A stretch of 64,000 nucleotides of DNA from Bathynomus jamesi (taxonomy: Eukaryota; Arthropoda; Malacostraca; Isopoda; Cirolanidae). Positions 38,579 to 50,263 of this stretch are shown here, in pieces; position 1 is the first letter of the stretch; every line of letters starts with the position of its first letter. A program made the translations under genes and the position numbers. The notes beneath the pieces are model-generated. The model was not told where the DNA came from and made no database searches. It saw only the letters and a list, made by a program, of their open reading frames with translations. The stretch covers positions 124,001 to 188,000 of the forward strand of contig JAJOZX010005537.1 of assembly GCA_023014485.1 (NCBI GenBank). The letters are read 5' to 3'.

Positions 38579-39240
38579 ATGGCGGTTAACTTGTTGAAAA
38601 TAGTCTCATATAATGTAAGGTCAGTGAGGAATTCAACTGTAGATGTTCATAAAATCTGCGACAGTGCAGATTTGATACTCCTGCAGGAGCACTGGCTACC
38701 TAAGCAAGAGCTAAAATTCCTCTCTACCATCCATGATGACTTTATGTACCATGCGTCATCAGCAGTAGACTTGTCAGATAAATTAATGTACGGTAGGCCT
38801 TTTGGTGGTGTTGCTTTCTTAATAAGGAAAAATTTGTCAAAACCTATAAAATTTTTAACAAGTGATAATGTAAGGTGGTTAGGCATTGAATTACAAGTAA
38901 ACAGTGATTGTATATTAATTGTTAACTGCTATTTACCATATAACAACGGCAGTAATCTAGATGAATACATTGATTTGCTGTACAAAATTAACTCATTATC
39001 AGATAACCCCAAATATTCTCACTGTATAATAATGGGGGACTTTAACGCACACATGAACTCGGAATTCTTTGTAGAATTGGGTAACATGTCCGAGTCGGCC
39101 AATGTAAGTATAAGTGATGTACAGTAGATGTATTAGGGGTAGCCAGTGGTAATTTTACATACGTTAGTGATATGAGTGGTACCACCAGGTGGATTGATCA
39201 TTGTCTCGCTAGTAATAATCTAAACTCTAAAGGATCGAAT
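38579..39240 (+). pseudogene. LINE apurinic-type endonuclease
   Basis: The endonuclease nicks target DNA to prime reverse transcription. Visible motifs are the N-terminal LLKIVSYNVRSVRNST, the catalytic Glu in LLQEHWLPKQEL, the mid strand CILIVNCYLPYNNG and the catalytic IIMGDFNAHMNSEF. After a frameshift at 39125 the terminal motifs follow (GNFTYVSDMSGTTRWIDHCL). The SDHEPL-type end lies near 39275. Confidence 0.8.
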
Positions 39241-39445
39241 TGTTAGAGTTCATATTCTGCATGATTTCCTTCTTTCTGATCATGAACCATTAGAAATATT
39301 AATTAACGTTACCAATTTATGCGCAACACGACTTAACAAGAACTCAATAGGTAAGAATAATCGCGTCGATTGGTCCAATGTTACGATACAGCAGAGAATA
39401 GAATACAAAGACAGAACAAGTCACCTCTTTAATAATTTAGAAATT

Positions 39446-41385
39446 TTGCACCTTGCCTGTAATGATCCTTGTTCAAATGATTCTCACTGTAAACTCATAG
39501 ATAGGTATTATAGTAAAATAATATCCCTGTTAAGAGAAGCAGGAAGCCCCCTGATTAAATCTTACAACTATCATACTAAGATTATTCCTGGATGGAATGA
39601 TCTTATTGCCCCCCTGAAGAGAGAATCGAAAGACGCTTATGATTTGTGGTGCTTTCATGGTAGACCCAGATTAGGACCCCGGTATACATGAATATGTGCA
39701 GAAGTCGGGGTCAGTATAAGGCGGCAATAAGGCGATGTAAACAGGAAGAAGAGTCTATTCGAGCATCAAAAGCCTGTGAAGCTCGCATAAATAACGATAA
39801 TAACATTTTTTGGAAATTTGTTAAGAATCAAACGGGTGTCAAAAATGTCTTCCCTCCGACAATCGATGGGGTGTCGGAGGAGGATGAAATTGCAAAGCTG
39901 TGGAAAAACCACTGTTCTAACATTCTTAACAGTGTGAGTAGGGATAATCTTAAGATAGATTGCAGCGAAACGATTGTGGGAGGGACAAAGGAGAATACTT
40001 TGATATCATTTTCTGAAGTAAAGAGGTTGATTAAAGAGTTAAAGACTGGTTCTGCGTCAGGGGTAGATGACTTATCGAATGAGCACTTAAAATATGCAAA
40101 TGACGTAGTATGTCTGCATATATCATTGCTCCTATCAGCCATGCTTGCTCATAGCTATATCCCTGCGGAGTTCATGAGGGTATATATCTTGCCCCTGGTC
40201 AAAAATAAGTATGAAGACATTCTGTCCAGCAATAATTACAGGCCTATTGCTGTCGCTTCCTGCTTCTCGAAACTACTAGAAAAACTATTGTTACTCCGAT
40301 TAAATGATTACCTATGGACATCTAATCAGTTTGGCTTTAAAAGGTCCCACTCAACTGACCTGTGTATCTATGTACTTAAAGAAACAATATCTAAATACAT
40401 TGACAGTAATTCAACTATTTATAGCTGTTTCCTAGATATAAGTAAGGCATATGATAGGGTGAACCACAATATTTTATTTGCAAGACTAGAAGACAGGAAG
40501 GTTCCCATGTACATATTAAATTTATTGAAATTTTGGTATTCCCACCAATCTTTCACTGTTAGGTGGGGCAATGTACTATCAGAGTGTTTTGGCTCCTCTT
40601 GCTGGGTGAGACAAGGCTCCTTGCTCTCCCCTATGCTGTTTAATGTGTATATCGACGGATTAATTGCTTCACTTAATGAGGCAACAGTGGGATGTTGTAT
40701 AGATAACACAAGGATAAATAACTTAGTTTATGCCGATGATATGGTGTTAATAAGTCCCTCTGTTAAAGGTCTGGATCGGCTACTAAAAGTCTGCGAAGTG
40801 TATTCGCAGAAACATGATATTCCTTTTAATGTTACAGAAACTAAGGTTATGCAATTTCATCCTAAAAACTGTAATCAGCCAGCTGATATAATGTTTAAAA
40901 TGAATGGTGAAGTAATTGAAGAAGTACAAGAGTTTAAGTATTTGGGTCAAACTATTACCAGTTCCTTGAGTGATGACTCGGATATAAGAAAACAATCTCG
41001 AAGCCTGTGTGCTAAAGCGAATATGACCATAAGGAACTTTCGATTCTGTACAAGTGAAGCTAAAGACACTCTCTTTCGTACTTTCTGCAGTAATATATAC
41101 GGACAGCAACTGTGGGTGAATTATAAAAAAGGTTCTGGCAGAACTCTAAATTTGCTGTACAACAGGTCTTTTAGACTCTTACATAAATTACCCCAGAGAT
41201 GCTCAGCTTCGCAAATGTTTGCTACCCGCAATGTCCCGAACTTCCCGGGGGTAACAAGACGTGCTCAACACAGTCTAATGCAAAGAATTAAAAAATCAAC
41301 CAACCCGATCATCCAAGCTATCCATGAGTCATGCCATTTATCCTCTAAGCTATGGACCTCTTGGTACGAAAACGTCTGTCTGTAG
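39446..41385 (+). pseudogene. LINE reverse transcriptase (565-codon open core)
   Basis: The open frame 39688-41385 contains all RT motifs: SGVDDLSNEHL, NNYRPIAVASCFSKLLEKLL, QFGFKRSHSTDLCIYVLKE, CFLDISKAYDRVNHNIL (catalytic Asp), WVRQGSLLSPMLFNVYIDGL, YADDMVLISP (catalytic pair) and VQEFKYLGQTITSS. A Trp/Cys-rich tail follows. Upstream linker sequence (39446-39690) is in another frame. The RT domain itself appears undamaged, but the full ORF2 is broken. Confidence 0.85.
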
Positions 41386-41524
41386 CTCCACTTAACTTAG
41401 ACATTACAGTATTATTTCTAATCACTTGTATATATTTCTATCCTTAGTATATGAACTGTCATTGTATTAATAATATTTGTCATATGGACTATAGTCTGCC
41501 AATAAACCTTTTCATTTTCATTTT

Positions 41525-41805
41525 CATTTTCATAAAACAGAAACTGAGCGTGCATAACAGTATTATTTTACATTAAACATTTTTTGAAATTTAAATCCTT
41601 GTCATTGTTGTGTAACCAAAAGTTTCAATACCTACCGTTTTGTTCATCAAGGGCGTTGTAATATGTATTATGTGTACGAGTATATAAAGGTATTATTCTA
41701 GATTAAATGTTTCTTGAAAGCAAATTTATAAATGCCTTTGGGGGGTTTTTACTGCTTATTTACCCGGCTTTTTTAAGGGTTTTTACTGCCTAAACATCTG
41801 GACTC
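41525..41805 (+). repeat. Repeat R, fullest copy
   Basis: This starts directly after the CATTTT tail with ACAGAAACTGAGCGTGCATA and ends near CTAAACATCTGGACTC. It is shared with minus-strand copies at 22735-22995 and 26835-27000. Nothing in it codes for protein. Confidence 0.75.
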
Positions 41806-41832
41806 TAATAATTAGCGAATAAAAGCCTCCGT

Positions 41833-43560
41833 AATGTCTGGCAAAAGGCCTTCTAGTGGAAGTAATCGTTGTGTATCAAAGGTGCAAAGGAAATGTTGCA
41901 TTTTTACATCTTTGGATGTAAAAATGCAAATAATCAGGCGGGTCGAGACGGGGGGAGAAGAAATCTGAAGTAGCGCGGTCGTTAGGGTTAGCGCAGTCCA
42001 CCTTAAAGACCACTTTAAATCAAGCAGAAAAACTGAAGCCATCGGTTCAATCTACAATTGCGTTAACTGCTACTAAGTTAACAAGGACAAGAAGCAGTTA
42101 CATTGAGAAGATGGGGGAAAACGTTATGTGTTGTGGGTGGATGACATGACGCAGCGGTATATGCCACTCAGTCAGGCGCGCTTACTATGGACAAGGCACC
42201 GAACCTATTTAATCACCTGAAGCTCAGGAAGGCGAGGGATCGATGGAGACATTTGCGGCCAGCCGAGGTTCGTTTGAAAAGTTTAAAGAGCTTACCAAAC
42301 TTCACAGCGTTCGCATCAATGGTGAAGGTGCAAGCGCTGACGCCAAGGCAGCAAGTGAGTTTTCTGATGTGTTCCAGGCCATTGTTGAAAAGAAAAGAAG
42401 CACGCATCGGGTTTTAAGGCCGCCAAGGATCGCCTTACCTTTCTGCTTGGTGGCAGTGCTTCGGGGAACCTTAAGTTAAAGCCCCTTCTCGTCTCCTATT
42501 CGGAGACGCCCCGAGCAATGAAGAGATTCATTAAAAACTCGCTTGCCTGTTATCTGGAAGGCCAACAGGAAGGCCTAGGTTACGATGGACATCTTTAGTG
42601 AGTGGTTCACGAATCATTTTTGTCCAACAGTAGAACGATACTGCATCTCCAACGGCAATGAACCGAAAGCGTTGTTGCTCTTAGACAACGCCCGAGGCCA
42701 CCCTGCAAACCTCGGTACCCTTCGTACTCTCATACCAGTAGAAGTTGTGTTCCTTCCGCAAAACACGACTTCCCTCCTACAGCCCATGGACCAGGGCGTT
42801 ATTGCGACCTTCAAGGCCTATTACTTGAGGCGTACTTTCAGCCAGCTGATAGCGGCTAATGATGAGCAGCAACCGGTGATGTTGGACTCGAGACAGGTCT
42901 CGATACCTTTTTTTCTGGTCTTGGTCTCGGTTTTTGGTGCTTAGGTCTCGGTTTTGGGTGCTTAGGTCTCGGTTTCGGTTGCTTAGGTCTCGACTACATC
43001 ACTGCCAGCAAAAGGCAATTAAGGACTTTTGGAAGTCCTATGACATTATGAATGCAATCAACAATATCAACGAGGCCTAGAAAGTTAAACCCACCTGTTT
43101 GAATGGTGTTTCGCGGAAGGCGTGGCCCGAAGCCGTCAATGACTTCGATGGTTTCGAATCCGAGGTGCCAGTGATCAGCACTGACGTCACCCAGATGGCA
43201 CAGACTGTAGGATTCAACGAAGTTGACGTCGATGATGTGCAGGAGCTTCTCGATTCGCACGGGGAGACACTTACCAATGAAGAGTTGCAGGAGCTGAGTA
43301 AGCAGTATGCTGCAGAAAAGCCGGATGACGACATAGAAGAGGCTTCATCCGTGAAAATCTTGACAACAAAGTTTTTCTCTGAGACCATCGCGAAGGTCAG
43401 AATTAATGGTGGCTATCTTGAATGATTCAGACTGGGAGCGTAGCAATACTGTCAAAAAGACTGTTTTGCAAGCCATCTCCTGCTATCAAGAGATGCTTCG
43501 TGAGGGAAGAAGGCCAGGCAGTCCACCATTGATGTCTTTTTTTTAAGAAGTCATCCTGCC
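41833..43560 (+). pseudogene. Tigger/pogo transposase 2, degenerate
   Basis: A possible start is MSGKRPSSGSNRCVSKVQRK (about 41833). A CENP-B-like region follows (SEVARSLGLAQSTLKTTLNQ, about 41965-42020) and a WVDDMTQRYMPLSQA word (about 42135). Next come FEKFKELTKLHSVRINGEGA (about 42276) and the catalytic domain with FSEWFTNHFCPTVERY, LLLLDNARGHPANL and LLQPMDQGVIATFKAYYLRR (42585-42850). An acidic C-terminal tail (DDVQELLDSHGETLTNEEL) is at 43230-43300. At least four frame changes are present. The coding sequence is broken at about 42885-43005 by a short GGTCTCGGTTTCGGTTGCTTA-type tandem repeat. Confidence 0.75.
42890..43005. repeat. TTAGGTCTCGGTTTTGG minisatellite inside Tigger 2
   Basis: Five to six units of GGTCTCGG-TTT-GGTGCTTA (about 25 bp, decaying) interrupt the transposase reading between VMLDS and the downstream part. 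It looks like a local expansion or a small insertion. Confidence 0.6.
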
Positions 43561-44056
43561 CGCAGCTGCAAGAGGCACAGCCAGGTTCGTCAACCAGGGA
43601 TCCTAGTAGCTCTCCCTGTGACTAGTTCCTGCCACCTCGCCTCCCACCACTGCCAAGTCGGAGGAGTAGGAGCAAAGGCAATAGTGATCAATAAAATGCA
43701 AGTTTCGATAGAATCCACTGGTAAGTGTTACAGTATTTAATGTTTTTATTATTATTTATTAACCATACTTCTTTTTCAGTTTATTTTAATTTATATTCCT
43801 TTTTCACAGGTACATATTAGCTAAATTTAGTGGTTAATCTAATGAAATGTAACAATGTATACCTCTTATTATGAAGTACTGGAACCTATCCCTGTATCCC
43901 CTGTTAAAGCTACCTCTGGTAACGAATTTTCTGACAACGAAATGTTTCGTTGGAATGAATCTACGAGGGTTGTTCAAAAAGTAAGTTTACAAGGTGTTTT
44001 GAAGAAACTTTTATTACAAGGCAAGTAATCATTACAAGCATTTCAACAACTTATTA

Positions 44057-44479
44057 CTACTTTTCTACATAGTCACCAAACAGATTCAAACATTTGTCGT
44101 AACGTGAGACAAACTTTCCGATGCCGGTCGAGTAAAATGTAGGGTCCTTAATTTTTATCCAGTTTCGTACGGCCGCTTCTGCATCAAGATAGTTTTGAAA
44201 TTGTTTACCTCCGAGGTGTTCCTTTAGGGCTGGAAACAAATGGAAGTCGCTTGGCGCAAGGTCAGGATTATGGGGACGATGATTCATGACTTCCCACTGG
44301 AACGATTCCAAAAGTTGGCGGGTTTGATTTGCAGTGCGAGGGCGTGCATTGTCATGCAAGACCACCACACCTGCAGTAAGCAACCCGGGACGTTTTTTCT
44401 GATAGCCATGCGGAGTCGCTGTAAAGTTTCGCAATAAGAAGTGGCATTTATTGTTGTCCCTTTTGTATGAATTCAACAT
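44057..44479 (-). pseudogene. Mariner transposase C-terminal fragment
   Basis: The frame encodes VVLHDNARPRTANQTRQLLE (second catalytic Asp in HDNARP), NPDLAPSDFHLFPALKEHLG (third catalytic Asp in the PDLAPSD motif of mariner DD34D transposases) and a normal C terminus (SRYDKCLNLFGDYVEK). The N-terminal DNA-binding half and the first catalytic Asp are absent. Confidence 0.85.
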
Positions 44480-44665
44480 TCAATTGTCTTGATGGTCCCA
44501 AAAAATCGTTGCCATCGCATCGCCATACCAGCTGGTGGTGCAATCTTGAACTTTTTGGTTCGTGGTGACCGCGGATGTTGCCACTTTACAGTGTTGCTAA
44601 ACAAGCCTAACAAAATATTGTACTACCAACAATATTATTGTGCTATGCATAATGCACCGATAATT

Positions 44666-47088
44666 CACTAGGCAACAAATTTCAACTTTTTTTTTGTTAC
44701 AGACACGTGAACTACTGATTCCTACTAAAGCGCTGATGCTGATTTCAGATCTGATATCAAAATTTCTCTATCACGTCCAGATTTTGTGTAACCGAAAACC
44801 CCTATTTTTCATTTTTTTTTTCTCACCCGCTTCTATTACGAAAGCCGTCTAAGCTACTTTTCCGTGCCACGTTTTATGTTAAGCATACTTAAATAATTAG
44901 TGAACAGGGATGTCTTTCCTCCTTTATTCTGGCTTAAGACAGACAGCGGAATTCCGCTGGCGGAGTTACCACCCCTGCGCCCAACCATCCACCCAAAGCG
45001 CGTTAGTATTTTGTTGTTACTACTGAAAGGCAAATTCCTGTTCTTAAGTGAAACTTTGGTGTGTCCTCTTCCTTTGTCGCTTGTAGGATGACGAGCTCTC
45101 CTTCTGCAGGAACCAACAATAATCTCCCATCATATTTGGGTTGAAATTACCTTGGTATCTGTTTTCCATAACTGAGATCTGTTGGTGGAAGCGCTCACCA
45201 TGCTCGTCACTTACAGCCCCAAGGTTGGCCGGGAAGAAGTCAAGATGAGAATGTAAAAAATGAATTTTCAAAGACATTCTGCATCCCATTATTTCATAAG
45301 ATTTAAGCATGTTTTCTACGAGTTTACGGTGGTTTTCAGCTTTGTGGTTTCCAAGAAAATTTTTGACAACTTCAACAAGAAAGATGTCCATGCTCCTAGT
45401 TCATTCTCATTTAGGTTAGATGGAAACGATGAGTCGTGGATGACACTGCGGATCTGTGGTCCAGTGAAAACTCCAGCTTCTAGCTTAGCATCTGTCAATA
45501 TTCCTTTGAATTTATCCTTTAAATATTGGAAACCACTACCTTGATGATCCATACCCTTCACGAAATTTTTCATAAGGCCAAGTTTAATGTGAAGTGGTGG
45601 AAGATGTACTTTCTGAGGGTCAATAAGTGCTGGGTGTTTCACATTGTATTTACCAACAACATGTTCAGTTCTAGATGGCCAATCATGTTTTTTGTAGTGG
45701 TTCTTGTCATCTCTGCTGTTCCATAGACACAAAAAGCACATATGCTTTGTGTAGCCCAACTGTAACCCAAGAAGTAATGATACAACTTTAAGGTCGCCAC
45801 AAATATTCCATGTGTGGTCCTTATATTTGATGAGTCTTAGCAGCAGTTTCATCGATTCATAAGTCTCATTAAGGCCAGTGGCATGTGCTACAGGTATTGA
45901 AGGTTTTTCATTGCCGTTGTGCAGTAATACAGCTTTAAGGCTAGCTTTACTAGAGTCAATGAACAGTCTCCATTCTTTTGGATCATAGCGACAGCCAATC
46001 CCTTGCATCAGACCACTGATATCGTGGCAGAAACAAACGTTTTCTTCCTGTAAGTAAAATGATGAAAACTGCAAATGGCGATGGCGGAAATGGGAAACTT
46101 TGGTGTTTGGTTGGAGAAGATTAAATTCTTGAAGTCTTGAACCAAGCAACTCTGCCTTTTCTTTTGGTAATTCCAAATCGCGCACTAAGTCATTTAACTC
46201 CGCTTGACTTAACAAATGTGGGGAAATATTTGCATCTGGAACATATATGCCATCTTTCCCTGTTTCTATATCACTAGCAGAATCTTCAGATGAACTGCTG
46301 TCTGTTATCGTTGCTGGTGGAACTGGTGGTGGATTTGTTTCATCATGTGGTACTGGTTTCATTGCTGATTCGCAGTTTGGGTACGTGATCTTTGATTTGT
46401 TTTTCTTTGTGAAACCAGCAATCTTTGTCAAACAAAAATAACAATCATTGAAGTGATTTTTCGGCTCACGCCAAACCATGGGGACTGAGAACGGCATAGC
46501 TTTTCTTTTACCATTCATCCAAGCTATTAACATTGTATTGCACTGTGCACAGCAAATATGTGGTGCCCAGTCCCTCTGTTGGTCTCCTAACTTACAGTCA
46601 AAATAACACTTGTAGGCAAGTTTAATCTTTGTTGTTATGTTTCTACGTTGTGGCTTAGGTGTATATTGTCCACAGACAAAGCAGAAGTTGTCTGGGTGAT
46701 TTACACAAGCACGTCTATTTGATGCCATTTTGAATTACCATACAATATCTGAAAAAACGTAGAAAGTAATTATTACGATGTGCAAAATAAAAAGAAATAC
46801 ACCGTAGTACAAAACAAATGCTATAAAAACACACAAGTCACCACAACCTGTCACTTGCTCATCAGCAGAGAGCTTCAACAACCGTTCTGCTTGACTGTCA
46901 CGTAGCGGCATTAAGCCGATTAAAACCAAAATCTGGACGTGGTAGAAAATTTTACTAAAAGTGATTTGCATTTTACACAAAATCTAGACGTGATAGAAAA
47001 AATCTAATTATAGATTTGAAATCAGCATACCGAAATTAGCTAGGAGCACCTATTTGGTCTTCTGTAACAAAATCTTTGTTGCCTAGTG
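44666..47088 (-). mobile_element. Unclassified DNA transposon, CACTAGGCAACAAA TIRs, 6-bp TSD
   Basis: A 2.42-kb element nested in the mariner. The ends are exact inverse CACTAGGCAACAAA (44666-44679 and 47075-47088). A longer, imperfect inverted region contains GCTGATTTCA and CTATCACGTCCAGATTTTGT near each end. The 6-bp ATAATT is present on both outer sides (44660-44665 and 47089-47094). One long gene is encoded on the minus strand. A fragment of the same family is at 2226-2450. I cannot assign it to a named superfamily. Confidence 0.8.
45044..46728 (-). pseudogene. Putative DDE-type transposase of unclassified family, one frameshift
   Basis: A long frame from Met 46728 (MASNRRACVNHPDNFCFVCG) has N-terminal Cys pairs (FCFVCGQY, HICCAQCNTML, DCYFCLTK) that suggest zinc binding. 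An acidic spacer follows (SSSSEDSASDIETGKDG). The core has three candidate acids: D in WRLFIDSSKASLKAVLLHNG, D in WNICGDLKVVSLLLGLQLGY (followed by CFLCLWNSR), and E or H-E in AVSDEHGERFHQQISVMENR. The frame shifts once near 45390, so the last candidate acid is in a second ORF (45391-45044). Related multi-copy proteins occur in many arthropods. The catalytic assignment is inference. Confidence 0.65.
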
Positions 47089-47139
47089 ATAATTAACCTT
47101 GTAAACTTACTTTTTGAACAACCCTCGTATAATACCCCT

Positions 47140-48160
47140 GTTTAAAGGGGGTGATCCTGCACTAGCAACAGATTACAGGTTGGAGGGTTCATTATCTGTA
47201 TCCATTAAAAAATTTTATTATAAAAAGTAGAATGCAGCAATATTTAGAATCATACAATTTATCTCCAAATCAATATGGCTTTTGTAAAAATAAAATAATG
47301 AAAATTACCATTTTAAAGTTTATGGGAAGTGCAACTGTCACTAAAAAGAACAAAGAAATAATGATTTCTGTACTTATGGATATGAGTAAGGCCTTTCATA
47401 TAATAGATCATAATATTCTACTTAGCAAATGATATTGTTATGGCTTTAGAAAATTGATTTGAATGATTGGTTTAAGAGTTATTTGTTCAGTAAGTATCAA
47501 TTTCTATCAGTAAAAAGGTACGCTCAACTAAAATGATACCTCAGGGTTCAGTCTTGGGTCCAGTTATTTTTATTATATATAAGTGACCTTCCACGTTCTT
47601 CTGATATACTTAATTTCATAATGTTTGTAAATTATACAACTGTGTCCTTTTCTCACAAAACTAATTCACCTAAGGACGTATTTAAAACAGAATTTAATAA
47701 TTATGAAATGGTTGACCTCTAAACTTTCTGAATACCAATAAAACAAATTTCATAACTTTTACTAATAGTGATATGTGTATCTTAATGAACGAGATGTTGA
47801 TGAAATTGCTGTAAAGGAATGTACTCTAACAAGAATCTGCAGTAGAATGATTATAAAAATTATACCTCATAAAAGATTTCAAGGAGCGGTGTTATAATGG
47901 TTAAACTTAACTCTGTATCATACTCTTGTTTTTCCTTATGTAATGCACTGCACCGTTGTATGGGACTTTAAACAGTATTTTTGTCATCCAAAAATGCGCA
48001 AAAAGGTTATTATCTGATGCGGATTTCCATGATCATTTAAATGCATTATTTAAAGTCCTAAAACTACTAAAGATCAAAGATGACAAACAAACAAACACCT
48101 TATTTCAGACTAAACAGGTACAAACATTATATAAGTGGTACACAGAAGGTTAAGAGATAC
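47140..48160 (+). pseudogene. Degenerate LINE RT fragment
   Basis: Scattered RT words are seen on the plus strand: PLFKGGDPALATDYR (about 47140), LSPNQYGFCKNK (about 47262), VLMDMSKAFHIIDHNILLSK (47365-47430) and a PQGSVLGP-like stretch near 47545. Frames are heavily broken. A C-terminal-like region (SKYKWYTEG-type) extends to about 48150. 48170-48560 contains nothing I can identify. Confidence 0.55.
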
Positions 48161-48564
48161 TGTAGTTGTCTAGCGCAGTGACATGTAGACCAGTGGAACA
48201 CTATGAATAATGAACATAGTGTTGCCTACGCCAATACTTCAATGATTGGAGATCTATAAAATACATCGGATATCAGTACACTAACCATGGCTTCTATTAT
48301 CTTACTGACTTACTCACCGAGCCTAGTGATAAATCTAAATACAAAATTGCTTAGGACACTGGCACAATTCGGCACCTTATTGACGACAAACAGCAGCACC
48401 ATTTATAAATCTAGGTGTTCTTAATAAACTCCTAAAAATATTATTATTGCCAACATAGAGTTTTCTCACATTGTACATCCTGCAAATGAGCTGTACATAT
48501 TCGGGGTACAAAAAGTCTTGAACAAAGTCAACTTAACATCTAAATGACCTAAAGTAGATTGGAC

Positions 48565-50263
48565 AGCACCCTACTCGTATACCCGATCGTCTTGGAGATA
48601 GGCCCAACATTCTGGATATATTTCTTACCTCTCATCCTTCTTACTATGTCAAACTTTTTTCTCTGTTAGGCTCCTCCGGCCACAATCTTAATCTGCTTCC
48701 TGTCCTATCGCTCCAATTCGGCCTTTGGATCCCCCCAGGAGGAGTCGCCTTTGGCACTTTGGCGCCGCTGATTGGGAGGCCCTTTGGCAGTACTTCTGTG
48801 ATTCCCCATGGAATGATTACTGCTTCTGTGGCCGGGGCCCTTTCGAGTGTGCTGAACACATTACGGAGGTGTTTCTCTCAGGCATGGAGGCATACATTCC
48901 ATATTCTATTCCTACCACTAATGCAAAACCACCATGGTTTAACTTCACTTGTTCTAATGCTATCCGCAACAGAGAAGAGGCTTTCAGAAGGTACCGTCGC
49001 CATCCAACTCCTAACTCTGAATCAGCTTATATTTCTGCCAGGAATCGTACAAAATCTCTTCTTCGACTCGCCAAAAATTCCTTCATCCAACAAAAATGTG
49101 AAAATAGATCCAATTCTAATTCTTCTCACTCTTTCTGGCATCTAGCTAAGAACCTCTTCAACAATTTTACTTCCTCTTCTTTCCCTCCTCTTTTCCATTC
49201 CGACGGCTCAGTTGCCGTCTCTTCTCCCAACAAAGCTGAACTCTTCGCTTAAACTTCTGCTTCCAACTCAACCCTGGATGATTCTGGTGCTGTTCCTCCA
49301 TCTCCTCCCCCCTCTGATTTTATGATGTCTGAAATTAGAATCTCTTCTGAAGATGTTATTTCTGCTCTATCTGGGCTCAACTCTAGGAAGGTGTACGGTC
49401 GTGATAGTGTTCCTCCTGTTGTTCTTAAGAACTGTGCTTCTGTGCTGACACCCTGCCGAGGCAAACTCTTTCGTCTTTGTCTCTTATCTGGTACTTTTCC
49501 TTCCTGCTGGAAGTTTACTTTCATTCAGCCTGTCCCAAAGAAGGGTGACCGCTCTCAACCCTCCAACTATCGTCCAATTGCTCTGATTTCTTGCCTTATA
49601 AAGTTTTTTAATCTATCCTTAATAGGAAGATTCTTAAACGCCTCTATTCTCTCAATCTTCTTTCAGATCGTCAGTATGGGTTCCGCAAGGGATGCTCTAT
49701 TAGCGATCTTCTTGCATATCTCTGACTCTTGGTCATCATCCTTTCGGAATTTTGGTGAAACTTTTGCTATTGCGCTAGACATATCAAAAGCTTTTGATGG
49801 AGTCTGGCACAAATCTTTAATTTCCAAACTATCCTCTTTCGATTTCTATCCTTCAGTCTGTGCCTTCATCTCTAATTTCCTTTCTGGCCGATCTATTGCT
49901 GCGGTTGTAGATGCCTACTGTTCTTCTCCTAAAGCTATTAACAGTGATGTCCCTCAGGGTTTTGACCTGTCACCCACTCTTCTTCTTTTATTTATTAATG
50001 ACTTTTTAATTCGCACTTCCTGTCCTATTCACTCCTGTGCCAATGATCCCACTCTTCACTTCTCCACCCGCTTCGCAAAGCGTCCCTCTCAACAGTCACT
50101 CCATGATTCGTATAGTACGGCTATGGAGCACCTGCCCTCTTATCTTTCTGCTATCTCTGCTTTGGGAGAGAGAAAACCTTGTGGCTTTCAATGCCTCAAA
50201 AACTCAGTTCCTCCATCTGTCTACTCGTCACAATTTTCCACACGACTATCCCCTTACCTTTGA
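48565..50263 (+). pseudogene. Jockey-like LINE fragment (endonuclease end and RT)
   Basis: 5'-truncated. It starts in the endonuclease C terminus ([18 protein letters not shown], about 48575), followed by [14 protein letters not shown], the SSDHN motif region. The linker ORF 48725-49252 has [20 protein letters not shown]. The RT ORF 49322-50263 has SRKVYGRDSVPPVVLKNCAS, PVPKKGDRSQPSNYRPIALI, ALDISKAFDGVWHKSLIS and DVPQGFDLSPTLLLLFINDF. The catalytic YADD is changed to CAND, and the fingers contain a shift near 49670. It ends abruptly where Polinton 2 polymerase sequence begins. Confidence 0.8.

Larger units (their letters stand above)
37217..41530 (+). mobile_element. CR1/L2-like LINE, nearly full length
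   Basis: A plus-strand non-LTR retrotransposon with an ORF1 region, endonuclease and RT and no RNase H. It ends in tandem CATTTT repeats (41510-41533), the short-repeat 3' end characteristic of CR1/L2-type LINEs. Frame breaks between ORF1, endonuclease and RT make it inactive. A related copy is the minus-strand fragment at 23000-26815. Confidence 0.8.
43964..47127 (-). mobile_element. Mariner element hosting another transposon
   Basis: Inverted ends CGAGGGTTGTTCAAAAAGTA / TACTTTTTGAACAACCCTCG, flanked by TA on both sides (43962-43963, 47128-47129). Without the nested element (44666-47094 including one TSD copy) the mariner is about 735 bp, so it was already internally deleted. A transposase C-terminal part is on the minus strand. 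Confidence 0.85.

Noticed and set aside
38301..38589. Poly-Asn and poly-Ile frames
   Set aside because: Produced by the (AAT)n microsatellite in the LINE.
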